Positions 23,843-33,946 of a stretch of DNA of 64,000 nt are shown in pieces. Location of the stretch: positions 124,001 through 188,000 of the forward strand of contig JAPCYS010003698.1 in assembly GCA_028641055.1 (NCBI GenBank). Direction: 5' to 3'. The notes below the pieces were generated by a model. That model saw only the letters and a program-made list of their open reading frames with translations, was not told the origin of the DNA and ran no database searches. A program made the translations under genes and the position numbers. The stretch comes from Alopecurus myosuroides. Lineage: Eukaryota; Streptophyta; Magnoliopsida; Poales; Poaceae. Within the stretch, counting starts at the first letter, position 1. Each line of letters begins with the position of its first letter.

Positions 23843-24175
23843 CTACACATCAAAGAGTAAAACAAAAACATTGTGCACAGATCCGGTGGGGGAGCTAGGG
23901 ATTCCGCCCACCAAAGCGCTCGGGGGAACCACCGAAGCAGAGGAAGAGTCCACCTCCGCCATTATTGATGTGGCAGATGCGTGATCAAGAAGAGTAGCAT
24001 GGTCCCCAGTAGACTCCACAGACGTCATGTCGATGGAGACCTTGGGAGCCTGAGCGTTGTCTCTGGAGTCGATTTGGTGGAAACGCAGCGCCGACTTGGA
24101 GCACGAACCGCCGATGGTGAGAACGTCGACAAGGAATTCCCTTTCTCTCTCTCTCTCAGAAGCGGAAGTGCACAA
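23843..24175 (-). CDS. Small antisense ORF beside a 3' LTR, unrecognised product
   Basis: 110 codons on the minus strand from ATG at 24175. The protein starts with an Arg/Glu-rich run (SEREREREFL), then SKSALRFHQIDSRDN and SIDMTSVESTGDH, and ends in a Ser/Val/Pro-rich part. I recognise no domain. A TATA box (TATAAATAG, minus strand 24253-24245) lies 70 bases before the ATG, a normal promoter spacing. The ORF runs opposite to the LTR element (LTR from 24631), placing it just inside the 3' end of the internal region. It may be an antisense gene of that element or a captured gene piece. Coding status is unproven. Confidence 0.35.
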   Translation of the reverse strand: MCTSASEREREREFLVDVLTIGGSCSKSALRFHQIDSRDNAQAPKVSIDMTSVESTGDHATLLDHASATSIMAEVDSSSASVVPPSALVGGIPSSPTGSVHNVFVLLFDV

Positions 24176-24244
24176 GAGCTTTGAGTGGTGTTGTTGAGTG
24201 AATTACAGTGGGAGGAAGGAGAATGGAACGGAGGCATCAAGGGA

Positions 24245-24253
24245 CTATTTATA
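24245..24253 (-). promoter_or_regulatory. Candidate TATA box for antisense ORF
   Basis: TATAAATAG on the minus strand, 70 bases upstream of the ATG at 24175, followed by a short leader. Confidence 0.4.
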
Positions 24254-24899
24254 ACCGTTCTTTTTTCAAGATTAGCTCAACGGCTGATTTAGCCATTGGA
24301 TGTCCGACGTGTGTCTCACAGTAAAATCCGGGATGCGATGAACCGGCGTAATGATGACTATCTCCACGTTTCTCGCGCCAAATCTGGCAGGTATACGATT
24401 TTAGTCTTTGACTGAAACCAAACGGTGGTGACGCGAGCATGATTTTCTCGCTTACGTCACAGGTTCCTTCTAAGCGAAAATTAGTGGAAGAAATACCGGA
24501 TTCCAGAAAGCCTGGTTTGGCATCAAAATTATGTCAAGAAGAAGATTCAAGACTCAAAGCCGAGTTTTCTGAAAGTATGAAATCCAGGAAAATACGACGA
24601 ATGGAGGTATTAACTCTCTTTGGGGGCTACTATCGGATATATGTCAAATGGGGGTATATCCGGCATTGGCCAAAGGCCGGATTACCAGGGTGGCCCGCAT
24701 GTAATAGAGTTAATTCCATTCGGCGGCCCAGTAAGCTGACGCACAGGAAGTCAGATTCTAGAAGAACCTGGATCACGGCCCAATACGTGATCCATTTTGG
24801 AGAAGAATCTGGATGTCTTACTTTCCAAGAATAGGAAAACTTTCCGTAGTCCTCTAGGTTTCCTTCCTATAGGCCCTAGTCCGGCTATCACTAGTAGGG

Positions 24900-25150
24900 A
24901 AAAGGCTACCGCAGGCGAACCAATTTAGCCTACCGCAGGCGAATGTCTGTTCGCCTGGGACCACCTCGCCAGCGGTAATGACTTACCGCAGGCGAACAAC
25001 CAAATGCGCCTGGGGTATCTTGACATACCCCAGGCGAACAGGTGTTATGCGCCTGGGGTAATCCTCTTACCTGAGGCGAACAAGCGCTGTGCGCCTGGGG
25101 TACATGTTCGCCTGGGGTATGCTTCCCTGTTCGCCTGGGGTATGGTTTTG
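24900..25150. repeat. CACTA left subterminal repeats
   Basis: About a dozen copies of TACCGCAGGCGAA, TACCCCAGGCGAA and reverse complements (CGCCTGGGGTA) in both orientations. Known role by analogy with En/Spm: binding sites for the element's own DNA-binding protein. Confidence 0.8.
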
Positions 25151-25340
25151 CTGTGTCAAAAAATAAAAGAAACGAAAATAACAGAATTACAGCAAATTGA
25201 CAGTAATAAATATGAAAATGACAGCAAAATAACAGAAATATTTCGATCATCACCAAATAGTCTCGAAACGAATAGTTTAGTTACAAGCATAGTTCAAACA
25301 CTAGGAGTACATAGTCCAAACAAATCGATAGTTTAGTTAT

Positions 25341-25601
25341 CTAGACAAGCAAAACAACAAGTAGCATCAACACTAGGAGTACAAGGAGTATAAGCACGGT
25401 GATGGCGAATGTGGTCATCCGGGCCCTCGTCTTCTCCGTCTTCTCTCTCGCTAGGTAAGTGGCGTATCGAGCTTCCGCCTCCACCATGGTCTTGTACCCC
25501 TTGTAGCTGTTGCCGCTGAAACCGTGCACCTGTCTTCGGCATTGGTCCCAGTCGTCGTAGACTCCGGGAACCCTACCGACATACACAACATACCATGTCA
25601 T
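25341..25601 (-). CDS. RNase H1-type hybrid-binding domain protein with C-terminal membrane segment
   Basis: From ATG at 25601: WYVVYVGRVPGVYDDW, then VHGFSGNSYKGYKTMVEA. This is the hybrid-binding domain (Cauli_VI/RNase H1 N-terminal family, RNA-DNA hybrid or dsRNA binding), with its FSGNSYKGYKT signature. It is followed by a basic stretch (REKTEKTRAR) and a C-terminal hydrophobic run of about 20 residues (FAITVLILLVLLVLMLLVVL) that looks like a tail anchor. There are 86 codons, no stop within, and no RNase H catalytic domain. TATGCACAG stands right before the ATG, so this may be an exon with a splice acceptor rather than a start; the frame also stays open upstream to 25682. It lies downstream of the tnpA/C48 gene inside the same CACTA. 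A direct splice from that gene does not keep phase. Confidence 0.6.
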   Translation of the reverse strand: MTWYVVYVGRVPGVYDDWDQCRRQVHGFSGNSYKGYKTMVEAEARYATYLAREKTEKTRARMTTFAITVLILLVLLVLMLLVVLLV

Positions 25602-25741
25602 CTGTGCATAGGACAAAAATACGAGTTTAGCATCGAAAGTGATAATAGACCGCAAATAACTATCAAAAAATAGAAGCATCAAGGTTTACGAATAAAACAC
25701 GACAAATAAAGGTCTAAAAGTTATATGATGCAAGTGTATAC

Positions 25742-28700
25742 TAACATTTTGTCAATCCTATATTCTCGGCGGGAAACGGACGAACGCCTTGTACCGTGTT
25801 GAATGTCCGGGTGTCACGTTGCTCTCGTAGGTGTGCTTCTATGTCACGGTTGCTCGGTGGTGCGTGGCCGTGGAAGAACAAGCCACCCCGAGTGATGACA
25901 TCCGACGAGAGTATCGTGCAGATCCTCCGCTGGATGCGACGGAACTCAGCCCGCACATATTCATCGGTGGTGTTGGCCATTTTTGTGGTCAGGTCTCGGA
26001 GATCACTTGGTAGATGGGCCTGTTGGGCATCCTTTAAGTACTCCCTCATCTGAAAGATGACATACCAGGCTTCCAACTCAGATTCTTGCTCCGATTGCTT
26101 GAGGCAGGGGAAGTTTGTTACGTGGGTGCACACGTAGGCGCCTCGGACTATTTTCTCCTTTTTTAGGGGCTTGCCTAAATCGGCGGCGAAGCCGTTGAGG
26201 GCACTATTAAGAACAGCTCTTATGTCGGTGTAGTCCTTCTGCACCGCCCTACCCGCATCAAGATAAGTGCATTGTGACCAATGCGGTTCCATGACGATGA
26301 GTACGCATCCTCCGTTTCTGCGCAGAACATTTCGAACAAGAGCCATCAATATCATCAATCGGAATACTAAGGAGATTCTAGAAAGAATGTAACGACGTGA
26401 AGCGGAGAGGACTACTTACTTGGGAAAGTATGGCATGAGAATGGCGTTCTTATCCTTGTTATCTATCAAAAACCCCGTTATGTAAGTCGTGATAAGAACT
26501 CGGTCCGCATGTGACCGCAAGTAGTCCTCATTCATGTAGTACGGGTCCATAATCGCCATGTGCGGGGTATTCTCCATGACCATATCATGCGCCATGCTGA
26601 GCGATACCAGGCGGACAATGCTTCGGTCGAGCTTACCCAAGTGGAAGACCCTGAATATGTCTTCGTATCTGATGAAGAACACCTCTGCGGGATTTGAATC
26701 CACAAAGCCCAAGGATCGGGGCACCTTGACCACGTATAGCGGGTAGGAGGGATGTTTCTCACGTAGAAGTTCATTCTCTTTGAACAAAATCCCGTCGTGG
26801 ATGGTCCTCATGTCACCACCCATGACAGCGACAACCTCTGCCGGCAGCATCGGCTCACCCATCTCATGCACCTTCCTCCACGGGACGGCGGGCGGCAAAC
26901 GGTCCAGGACTCGGGAGACCGCTGGCTGGCTACTAGAGGAGGCACCACCTTTCTTCTTGTTGCCCGGGCTCTTCCGATTCTTCTTCGGCCTCAAGCAGAT
27001 GGGAGTGCCGCTTTGTTTTACCGCCTCCGCGGCCGTAGCACGGAGTGTATTCGGGGTAACCAGCGTAGCCTGTGGAGCCGTAAAGGCCGTCTGCTCCTCG
27101 GGAGTTTCTTGGGAATAGGTTAGCTTCTTCTGTATATCCGGTTTTCTGGTGGGTAACTCAGAAGAACCGCCCTCTCCGCCATCTACCTTCTTCTGGATAT
27201 CAAGAGTTCTGGCGGGTAACTTCGGAGGAACCGGCTTCTCGCCATCCAACTGATTTATGAAATCGTCAATGGGAGCAAGTTCAATCCATGTACTCGTCAT
27301 GGGTCTCATGCTCGTGATGTTGCTCGTCATTGGACGTCTCGTGCTCGGGAGGAGGAGGATCCACCGGAGGTGGAGAGAGGACATTGCCATGTTGGACCTT
27401 GTCTTGTTGGCTTGCCGCGGGCGCAACCGGTGTAGTGGTGACGGTCATGGCTTGGCTTGGCGCCGACCCTGACGTCGTGTTCAGCCGAATAAGGGCTTTC
27501 GGCCATAGCAAGATTTGATTGTCCAGTTGGCCGAGATTCAGCTCGCTGTCGGCATCGGCGGGTTGATTAGGAGGATACAAGTTCTCGAATCCCGGTAGCA
27601 CCAGATCGACGCGAACCCGAAGCTCGTTGTCCGGTATATCTCTGCAATGGTACTTGCGGGATAGTGGCTGCAAGATGCTCCCCTTTGCAACATCCTTCAA
27701 CTCGCTGCCCACTTTTAGCAGGAAGGTGCATCCCGTCGCGTCAGCCTGCGATAACATGCATGGATAGGTCAGAGAGTAGGGTTATATTGAACTGGCTACA
27801 GCTTTTGAGACGGTCAATAATTTACCGTGAGGGCATTGAGCTCGGCTAACGTCGACGGACCACAGGTGATGGTGGGCTCGTCGAGCAACGGGGTGGTGGC
27901 CGCGCCGGACACGGCCGACGGTCCATCGGGGGCAGGCGCGTCGGGCACGGCCGACGGTCCATCGGGGGCAGGCGCGTCGGGCACGGCCGACGGTCCATCG
28001 GGGGCAGGCGCGTCGGGCACGGCGGGGGCGACAGGCACGGCCGACGTCGACGGACCACCGCGGCGGCCGCGGCGGGCACGACCAACATCGACGGTATGTG
28101 AACGTCGGTAACGGCCCCTGTGAGCCGCCGGCGATGTAGCCACATATTTTTTCAAATACGGCTGGGATGAGCGCATTCATCTTTTCCCCCACCGTTCTCT
28201 CAATCTTCTTCTCCATGTTTGTTTCCAAGTCATGGACCTTCTTCTTCAGCTCCTCCGTCTCCTCGCTCTTCTTCGCCGCCCGTGACTCCTTAGTGCTGGG
28301 CTCAGCCAAGCCATAGTTGGCGTGCTTCTTATTAAGTCCGCCGCCGGTGATACGGCCTAAGTGCGGCCTTTTCAGAGGGTCCTGGCTCTTTGCCTTGTTG
28401 TACCCCCTGATGAAAGGCTTATCCCACGCGACTTTGGCCGTCGACGTCTGCGACGAGGAAGATTCAAGTTGTTGTTCTTCTAGCTGCAGAAGCAACATAT
28501 AAACGGTTTAGAATTGGTTTCGTACTAGAATGAAATCATGGACTTGATGATGATGAGTTGCATGAAATGGTAAATTCCTTACCACTAGCTTCTCAACATT
28601 CTTCACGCTATCGTCCGTGACCAAAATAACACCCTCCACCATCTTCGGGTCCGAGACAAGTTCCCCGGTCGGAGTTACTTTTCTGTACCTCGACCTCATG

Positions 28701-29508
28701 AATTTCTGGAATTGCGGGTCATGGGCATACTTGGCGTAAGGGTTCTCAATCCCTTTTTCAATGTAGGCCTGGTCCTCTTTCGCCCAAACTGGCTCCTTCC
28801 CGTCGTAGCCACGACAGACGAGATTGTGGTGACCGATGTTCTTCGACGCTAGATCCTTCCCCCATCCCGTTTGCTTCTTAGTGACATCAAGCGACTCGTT
28901 ATCTAGGAAAGTCTTGAAGTCATCGGGCGTAATCCGCGGGAAGTGGCGATGGATCTCTTCGAATGGTGTCGATTCCTTAATCATCGCCCTCACCATAGTC
29001 TTGTAATTGCTCAGGGCTTTGGTGAATCTAGTGAGGGCGAGTTTGTTCACGAGGTTGCCCTTCAGATTCTCGTTGTTGTAGGGGGAGGGAACTCGTACCG
29101 CGCGTGCAGCCTCGAGATGAGTTGGGCGCGCAGAGTTAGTTTCTTCTTGAGAGTCGGCTCGTTGACATTGACGACGTCTCGAAGTATCGCGCCAAGTTGG
29201 AGGAAGTACCCCTTCACAAGGTCCAATGGCATTAGAGGCGTGCCACTGGAAGAGTCCACCTCCGTGAATTTCTCTCGAACGATGCCGACCTTGTTCGGAG
29301 CTCGCTTCCGACGCTTGTTTCCCCGTCGTGCTGCTCCCTGAGGGACCCCCGGCGCCACTATCAGTGGTTTCCTCCTCGCCACCGGTGAGCCCGTCATCAT
29401 TGAGGGGATCGACATCAGGTCAGTTTGTGTCCGATCTTCCTCTTGTGACTCTCGGGCCATAAGGATGTAGTGGTCCAATAAAGCCGGATCCGTAGTAGAA
29501 GAAGACAT
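25742..29508 (-). pseudogene. CACTA tnpA-like/C48-peptidase-like gene, frameshifted
   Basis: A multi-exon minus-strand gene. Exon 1 from ATG 29508 (MSSSTTDPALLDHYILMARE) to about 28583 includes VGIVREKFTEVD and KLALTRFTKALSNYKTMV, with a one-base slip near 29087. Intron 28582-28484 (GTAAGG...TGCAG). Exon 2 from 28483 has a coiled-coil-like KKSEETEELKKKVHDLE and shifts frame near 28120; its Pro/Ala-rich minisatellite follows and it ends GPSTLAELNALT. A further exon starts CTFLLKVGSELKDVA and shifts near 27285. Another reaches ILMPYFP, intron 26419-26318, then CVLIVMEPHWSQCTYLDA and ESELEAWYVIF. This matches the plant CACTA transposase_24/C48 architecture. The catalytic Cys position holds Glu. 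At least three frameshifts make it non-functional here. Confidence 0.7.
27905..28025. repeat. 36-bp coding minisatellite, about 3.3 copies
   Basis: GGCCGACGGTCCATCGGGGG, then CAGGCGCGTCGGGCAC, repeated without change. On the minus strand in the gene's frame it encodes repeats of PDAPAPDGPSAV. As 36 is divisible by three, copy number can vary without frame change. Confidence 0.88.
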
Positions 29509-30309
29509 GCCCTAGCTAGCAGTAGACAAAACGTATACTGTTAGTCACCGGAAAAATTCGGCGTGACCTCGGCTATATATAAATGGTCATGCCGGAGTGC
29601 CAGAAATTCGCCGGAACGGAAATGAATCAACGTTCCGACAAAACATTGGCACTCAATGTACCTGCGACAGAAATTGAATGCACACATATGCATGGCCACA
29701 AAAACAGTTCCTTGCATTGCTGTCATCACATGGCACAAAAACTCCCAGGAAATTCATATATCATGCCAAAAAACCTTCATATATATTGATCAAAGTAAAA
29801 TACTGCACTTAATTAATAACAAATCACGGAGAATTCTAGCAGTGTCCAAAGCTTCAGTGTTCTATTCACATGTAATTAGTAGGTGATTCAGCTAGTGTAA
29901 GAAATATAGCATTTTATACTATGAGCTGAACTACCAGAATCCAGAAATAATGGTACATGATCAGATCCAGTTGTAGCTAAAGCATGTAGCAGCAGTAGTA
30001 CTATGAGGGCGTTGGAAGAGGGGGAGGGGGGGGGCTGACCTGGGTTCGTCGTGGGCGTGGGCGACGGCGGCGTGGGTGACGACGGCCGGCGTGGACGACG
30101 ACGATGAGAGGGACGGCGCGCGCGCGGCGTGCTCCCACTCCTCCTGCCCTGCTGCTCCCGCTCCTCCTCCGCTGCTGCTCCTGCTCCTCCTCCTGCTCGA
30201 CAACGACGACGGCGGCGTGCGATGAGAGAGGCGACGGCGTCGTGCGAGGAGAGAGGCGACGGCGGCGTGCGGTTAGGGCTCGATATGACACAGAGGGATT
30301 ATGCGGGTT

Positions 30310-30760
30310 GTGAGTTAGCAGATCGAGTACTTACAGGCGCACAACGAGTGAAATGCGCCTGCGCTATCCCTTACCCCAGGCGAACAAAGGGATGTGCGCC
30401 TGCGCTAATGTTCTTAGCGATTCGTTTTGCGCGGGCCCACAGAGGTATACCCCAGGCGCACATATTGGAAAATGCGCCTGCGCTAAGCATTAGCACCGGT
30501 TTGTATAACAAACCGGTTCTAAAGGATCTAATGTTCTTGGCTCGATCCCTGTTATGCCCGGCCCCATAGATCCTTACCGCAGGCGCGTTATCTAGATAAT
30601 GCGCCTGCGGTAAATTTCGTAGGATTTTGGTTTGCGCGGTCCCACATGGCATTACCCCAGGCGCATGTCCTGTGAAAAGCGCCTGTGATATATATTACCC
30701 CAGGCGCGTTTTCTCGATGATGCGCCTGTGCTAAGATTTTCTAAATTACACAGCCCCACC
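30310..30760. repeat. CACTA right subterminal repeats, inner block
   Basis: About ten copies of CCCCAGGCGCA, TGCGCCTGCGCTA and variants in both orientations, the same motif family as the left end. A GC-rich stretch (30000-30290), probably leader or promoter DNA of the minus-strand gene, adjoins it. Confidence 0.75.
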
Positions 30761-31394
30761 CCGGCCTGGGACACATCGAGCAATACGAATGCTATAATAT
30801 GTGGCTCCCCCACGTTGGTTTTCACTTAAAAAATACATACATATGAATGTTAACATGTGCAAAAATATTTAATATATGTCGCATCGAGCGTAAATAGATT
30901 GGTTTAGCGAGATACCGCAAGTGTTTCTCTCTAAAAACACATTTTAATATATGTTTGCTGCTCTGATTGCCAAACGGATTGAGACCGTCGGTGCTCGCAC
31001 CAAGCCTGATATGATGTTCCTTGGGTCGTTCCCGAATTCCTCATCGAATGCGTCTAATGCTTTCCACTGACATGCATCCGAAGGGTGTGTAGCACTGGTT
31101 TTTCAACACGTTCTGGATCGCTCAGGGCATCTCCAGCCGTTGCGCCCCCCAGGCCCAAAACGCCGCCGTTTGGGGCCGCCGCGGCGCTAAACGGCGCTAT
31201 TCTGGAACCTGGGGGGCGCGTTTCCCAGTCGCGTCCCGAGCCCAAGAACCGGGCCCAAACAAACGCAAAATGAAAACAGGCGAAATTTTATTGAAATTCG
31301 AAAACTGCGTACATGCATATTCGGCGCGAATTTAAGCTAGTACGAAAAATTTAAACTAAACATAGGAAATTAAACTACTCGATGACTGCTCCGC

Positions 31395-32016
31395 CTACGC
31401 ATCGTCGTCTTCATCAGCGACGTCGTCGTGGCGGTGCTGGTTGGAGGGGCCGGCTCCGTCCTGGCTCGCCGCGGCGAGACGGCGTTGCTCCGCCCGCTCC
31501 GCTCGGGCCTGCAGGCGCAGCCGGTGCAGCTGCGCCTGCTCGGAGGGCAGGCGGTTGCGCCGCCGCTCACTCTGCAGCGCAACCTGCCGCCGGTCGGCCT
31601 CGTAGAGGGCGATGATGCCCTCCTGCTCGACGGAGGCAGCACGCTGGGCCATCTGGCGGCGCACCGCTCGCGCCGCCTCCTCCCTGGTGCGCCTCCAAGG
31701 AGGCACGAACGGCGGCCGCCTCCGCCGCCGTCGCGGCCTGCTCGAGGACGCCGCGCACCTCGCGGTACGCGTCCTCGTTCTGCGAGGTCTCGAACGAGTG
31801 CAGCCCTGCGTGCTGCTTGGGCCACACTGGTTGCCTCCTCACCTCGCGTCTCCAGTGGCGGGCGGCTCGCCGCGCTTCTCGCGCCTCGTCATACTCGGGT
31901 GGCTGCTCCGGCGCCACCGGCTCCGGCGCCACCACCTGCGGCTCCAGCGCCGCTTGCTGCGCTGGCTGCAGCTCGTCGTCGTCGCTCTCGGGCCCCGCGT
32001 CCCAGAGGTTCTCCAT
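31395..32016 (-). pseudogene. Intronless transposon-type ORF, unrecognised, one frameshift
   Basis: ATG at 32016 (MENLWDAGPESDDDE), acidic at first, then Ala/Pro/Glu-rich (QPPEYDEAREARRAARHWRR) with ETSQNEDAYREVRGVLEQAA. A one-base slip near 31700 moves it to the frame that gives WRRTREEAARAVRRQMAQRA and ends NQHRHDDVADEDDDA. It is strongly helical and Arg/Glu/Ala-rich. A TATA box (TATAAAAAAT on the minus strand, about 32113-32104) lies some 90 bases upstream. The flank at about 31130 (GGGCATCTCCAGCCG) resembles PIF/Harbinger-like Triticeae ends; the matching other end is not seen. Function unknown. Confidence 0.45.
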
Positions 32017-32220
32017 TGCGGCGAGGTTCGGGTGGAGAAGAAGGGTGGAGAAAGAATGGCGAGGAGGGAGTCGAGACTGTGCGTACGGGGAGGGGGCGGG
32101 CACCATTTTTTATACTACTCGCGGGCCAGTCGCCGCGCCGCGCGTGTCGCCGCTGCCGCCCCGCCATTAATCCGGTGGACTTTGACTGGGGCGCATGCAC
32201 TGGCCGGCCGCCTTTGACGG

Positions 32221-32284
32221 CGCGGGGGTTTCTGTTCCCGCGTTTAATGGCGGGGGTTTCTGTTCCCGTGTTTAATGGCGCGTT
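32221..32284. repeat. Tandem duplication of about 31 bp
   Basis: GGGGGTTTCTGTTCCCGCGT, then TTAATGGC, occurs twice in direct succession (C to T change in the second copy). It sits at the edge of the GC-rich insertion in the CACTA right arm. Confidence 0.75.
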
Positions 32285-32640
32285 CTGGGAAGCGCCTGCG
32301 CTAAGTGGTGCTACCCCAGGCTATTCTTTGTCCCAGGCGAACTACTTACACGTGCGCCTGCGCTAAAGGGAGCTACCCCAGTCCACTTTTTACCCCCGCG
32401 CTTCGGTACGTACTCGCCTGTGGTATCTGTTATACCGCAGGCGAACTGATATGCGATTCGCCTGCGGTAAAGGAAGCGTGCCAGCGTCGGCCGTGGTTGG
32501 CCCTGCCACACTTTACCCCAGGCGCTTCCGGTTTCTGTTCGCCTGGGGTAACTGGCCTACCCCAGGCGCACCTACTTTCTCTTCGCCTGCGCTAATTAAC
32601 CCAGGCGCACCGTTTTCCTTGTTCGCCTGTGGTAGGATAT
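32285..32640. repeat. CACTA right subterminal repeats, outer block
   Basis: Many CCCCAGGCG, CCGCAGGCG and CGCCTGCGGTA/CGCCTGGGGTA motifs in both orientations, leading to the terminus at 32667. The insertion of 31130-32284 separates this block from the inner one at 30310-30760. Confidence 0.75.
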
Positions 32641-32995
32641 GCTGCTATAAGCAAATCTCTATTAGTGTATCTATATAAAGCCGGACGGGAGCAGCCTAAG
32701 GGCAAGAGACAAGAGAGATCGAATAAGCTGGAAGCTTGTTCTCTGATAAGTTCATCCTCCCGGAGTTAGCGAAACCCTAGTCACATTGTACTATGTATAT
32801 TTCAGGCTTCAACCCTGATTTAGTGATATTGCAGAAGTAGGAAAGTTGCGACGTATCGAACCTGGGTAAATCGTGTCCTCGTTTTCGGCTCTCCCAGGTT
32901 TCAATCCATGGCTCTATTAGTAGGATTATGGCACCCCTTGCCATGAACCTAACTAAGAACACTCGACGGCCGATGAGGACGGGGTCAGGACGACA

Positions 32996-33564
32996 CTAAA
33001 AACCACAAATTATAATTTTACTTGAGCTCAAATTGCATATAGAACAAATAAACTCTCTTAGCTTAGACACATCATTAAACACCTAGCTAGCACAGAAAAT
33101 ATGAAATGAGATAAGCTAGCAATGAAATGAGCTAAAGTAGCAATGCCAGATGAAAGAGTGAAGTTGCTAGCCTTGGATAGATGGGGCGTCGCCGGTCTGG
33201 TTAAATGGTGGAAAAAATAGGGACGAACTCCATCTCTGGAGAGAGGAAAACATAGGAAAAAATGGAGCTATCTCTCGAACAAAAAAAATTAGCGGTGGCT
33301 CGGGCAGGAAGATGATGTAGGGAATTGTTTAGTACCGGTAGGTATCACGAACCGGGATTGAAGGGACTCAAACTGCCCCCACCCTACGATTGCCTGCCGC
33401 GACCCCTTGTTATCAGGAAGGTTACCTACGATCTGGGACGATCTAGCCGGCGTCCTAGCTGTTGGAACCGGGACTAATGCTCACTTTATTCCCTGCTACA
33501 ATGGTGACCGGGACTAAAGCCTTTCGGACTCCCAAAGGGAAGCCATGTTTTCTTTCTACTAGTG
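32996..33564. mobile_element. CACTA 3' end remnant
   Basis: No gene. Degenerate TAGTCCCGG-type repeats (GAACCGGGATTGAAGGG, GGAACCGGGACTAATG, GACCGGGACTAAAGCC) at 33350-33520 are followed by TTTTCTTTCTACTAGTG ending at 33564, a good CACTA terminus. The left limit is unclear; an ACACTA at about 32994 could be coincidence. The AT-rich part 33000-33310 has no recognised content. Confidence 0.6.
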
Positions 33565-33673
33565 GCCTGGGAAATGTTTTGGAACCTGCATGAGAAATAA
33601 ATGTGAAAGTTAAGACGTGTTCACTGAAATCCTTCACAGCCGTCTTTTGGTCAGAAAACTTATCCGATCCTAA

Positions 33674-33943
33674 GACTAGCCACAATGGGGTATCATAGGT
33701 AGTATCATTCATGCCATGTTGACAAAAATCTGACGTGGCGATGCAATTAAGGAGGAGAGATGATGGTGGTATCATAGGTAGATACCGTAACATAACACAT
33801 TACGAAATAACGTGAGTCTATATCACAATAAATATAGCACTATATGATACCAAAAACATGTTATTACCCATTGTTGGAGTAATAACATAGACTAATATCA
33901 TGTGCATGATACTAGTGTATGATACTTTCCATGGTGACTAGTC
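33674..33943. mobile_element. MITE, 270 bp
   Basis: Ends GACTAGCCACAATGGGG and the complement-like CCATGGTGACTAGTC (about 12 of 16 paired). TAA flanks both sides (33671-33673, 33944-33946), which suits a 3-bp target duplication of a PIF/Harbinger-type MITE. AT-rich interior, no ORF. Confidence 0.6.
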
Positions 33944-33946
33944 TAA

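Larger units (their letters stand above)
24889..32667 (-). mobile_element. CACTA element, 7.8 kb, with minus-strand genes
   Basis: Left end CACTAGTAGGGAAAAGGC (24889), right end CTCTATTAGTG (32667), flanked by TAT at 24886-24888 and 32668-32670. Subterminal repeats are CCCCAGGCG, CCGCAGGCG and their complements (24900-25150, 30310-30760, 32285-32640). Genes run on the minus strand: a tnpA-like/C48 gene (29508 to 25742) and a hybrid-binding-domain ORF (25601 to 25341). No TNP2-type transposase is seen, so it is non-autonomous. A separate GC-rich transposon piece (about 31130-32290) has inserted in its right arm. It lies directly before the TATA box of the host LTR. Confidence 0.88.
24631..32995 (+). 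mobile_element. LTR (3' LTR) split by a CACTA element
   Basis: TTTGGGGGCTAC (24619-24630) is a polypurine-tract-like sequence. It is directly followed by TATCGGATATATGTC, the likely LTR start (TA in place of TG). The LTR runs to 24888 and resumes at 32671 with CTATATAAAGCCGGACGG, a clear TATA box, then a leader containing CGAACCTGGGTAAATC. That phrase recurs in the LTRs at 38667 and 42999, so the families are related. The end near 32995 (GACGACA) is tentative. No primer-binding site follows, which fits a 3' LTR. Confidence 0.6.

Noticed and set aside
26780..27518. Plus-strand ORFs of 62-112 codons
   Set aside because: Antisense to the tnpA-like gene, whose exons and splice sites can be read on the minus strand.
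31428..32366. 312-codon plus-strand ORF
   Set aside because: GC-rich shadow of the minus-strand ORF at 32016-31395; Ala/Arg/Pro-rich with no domain.
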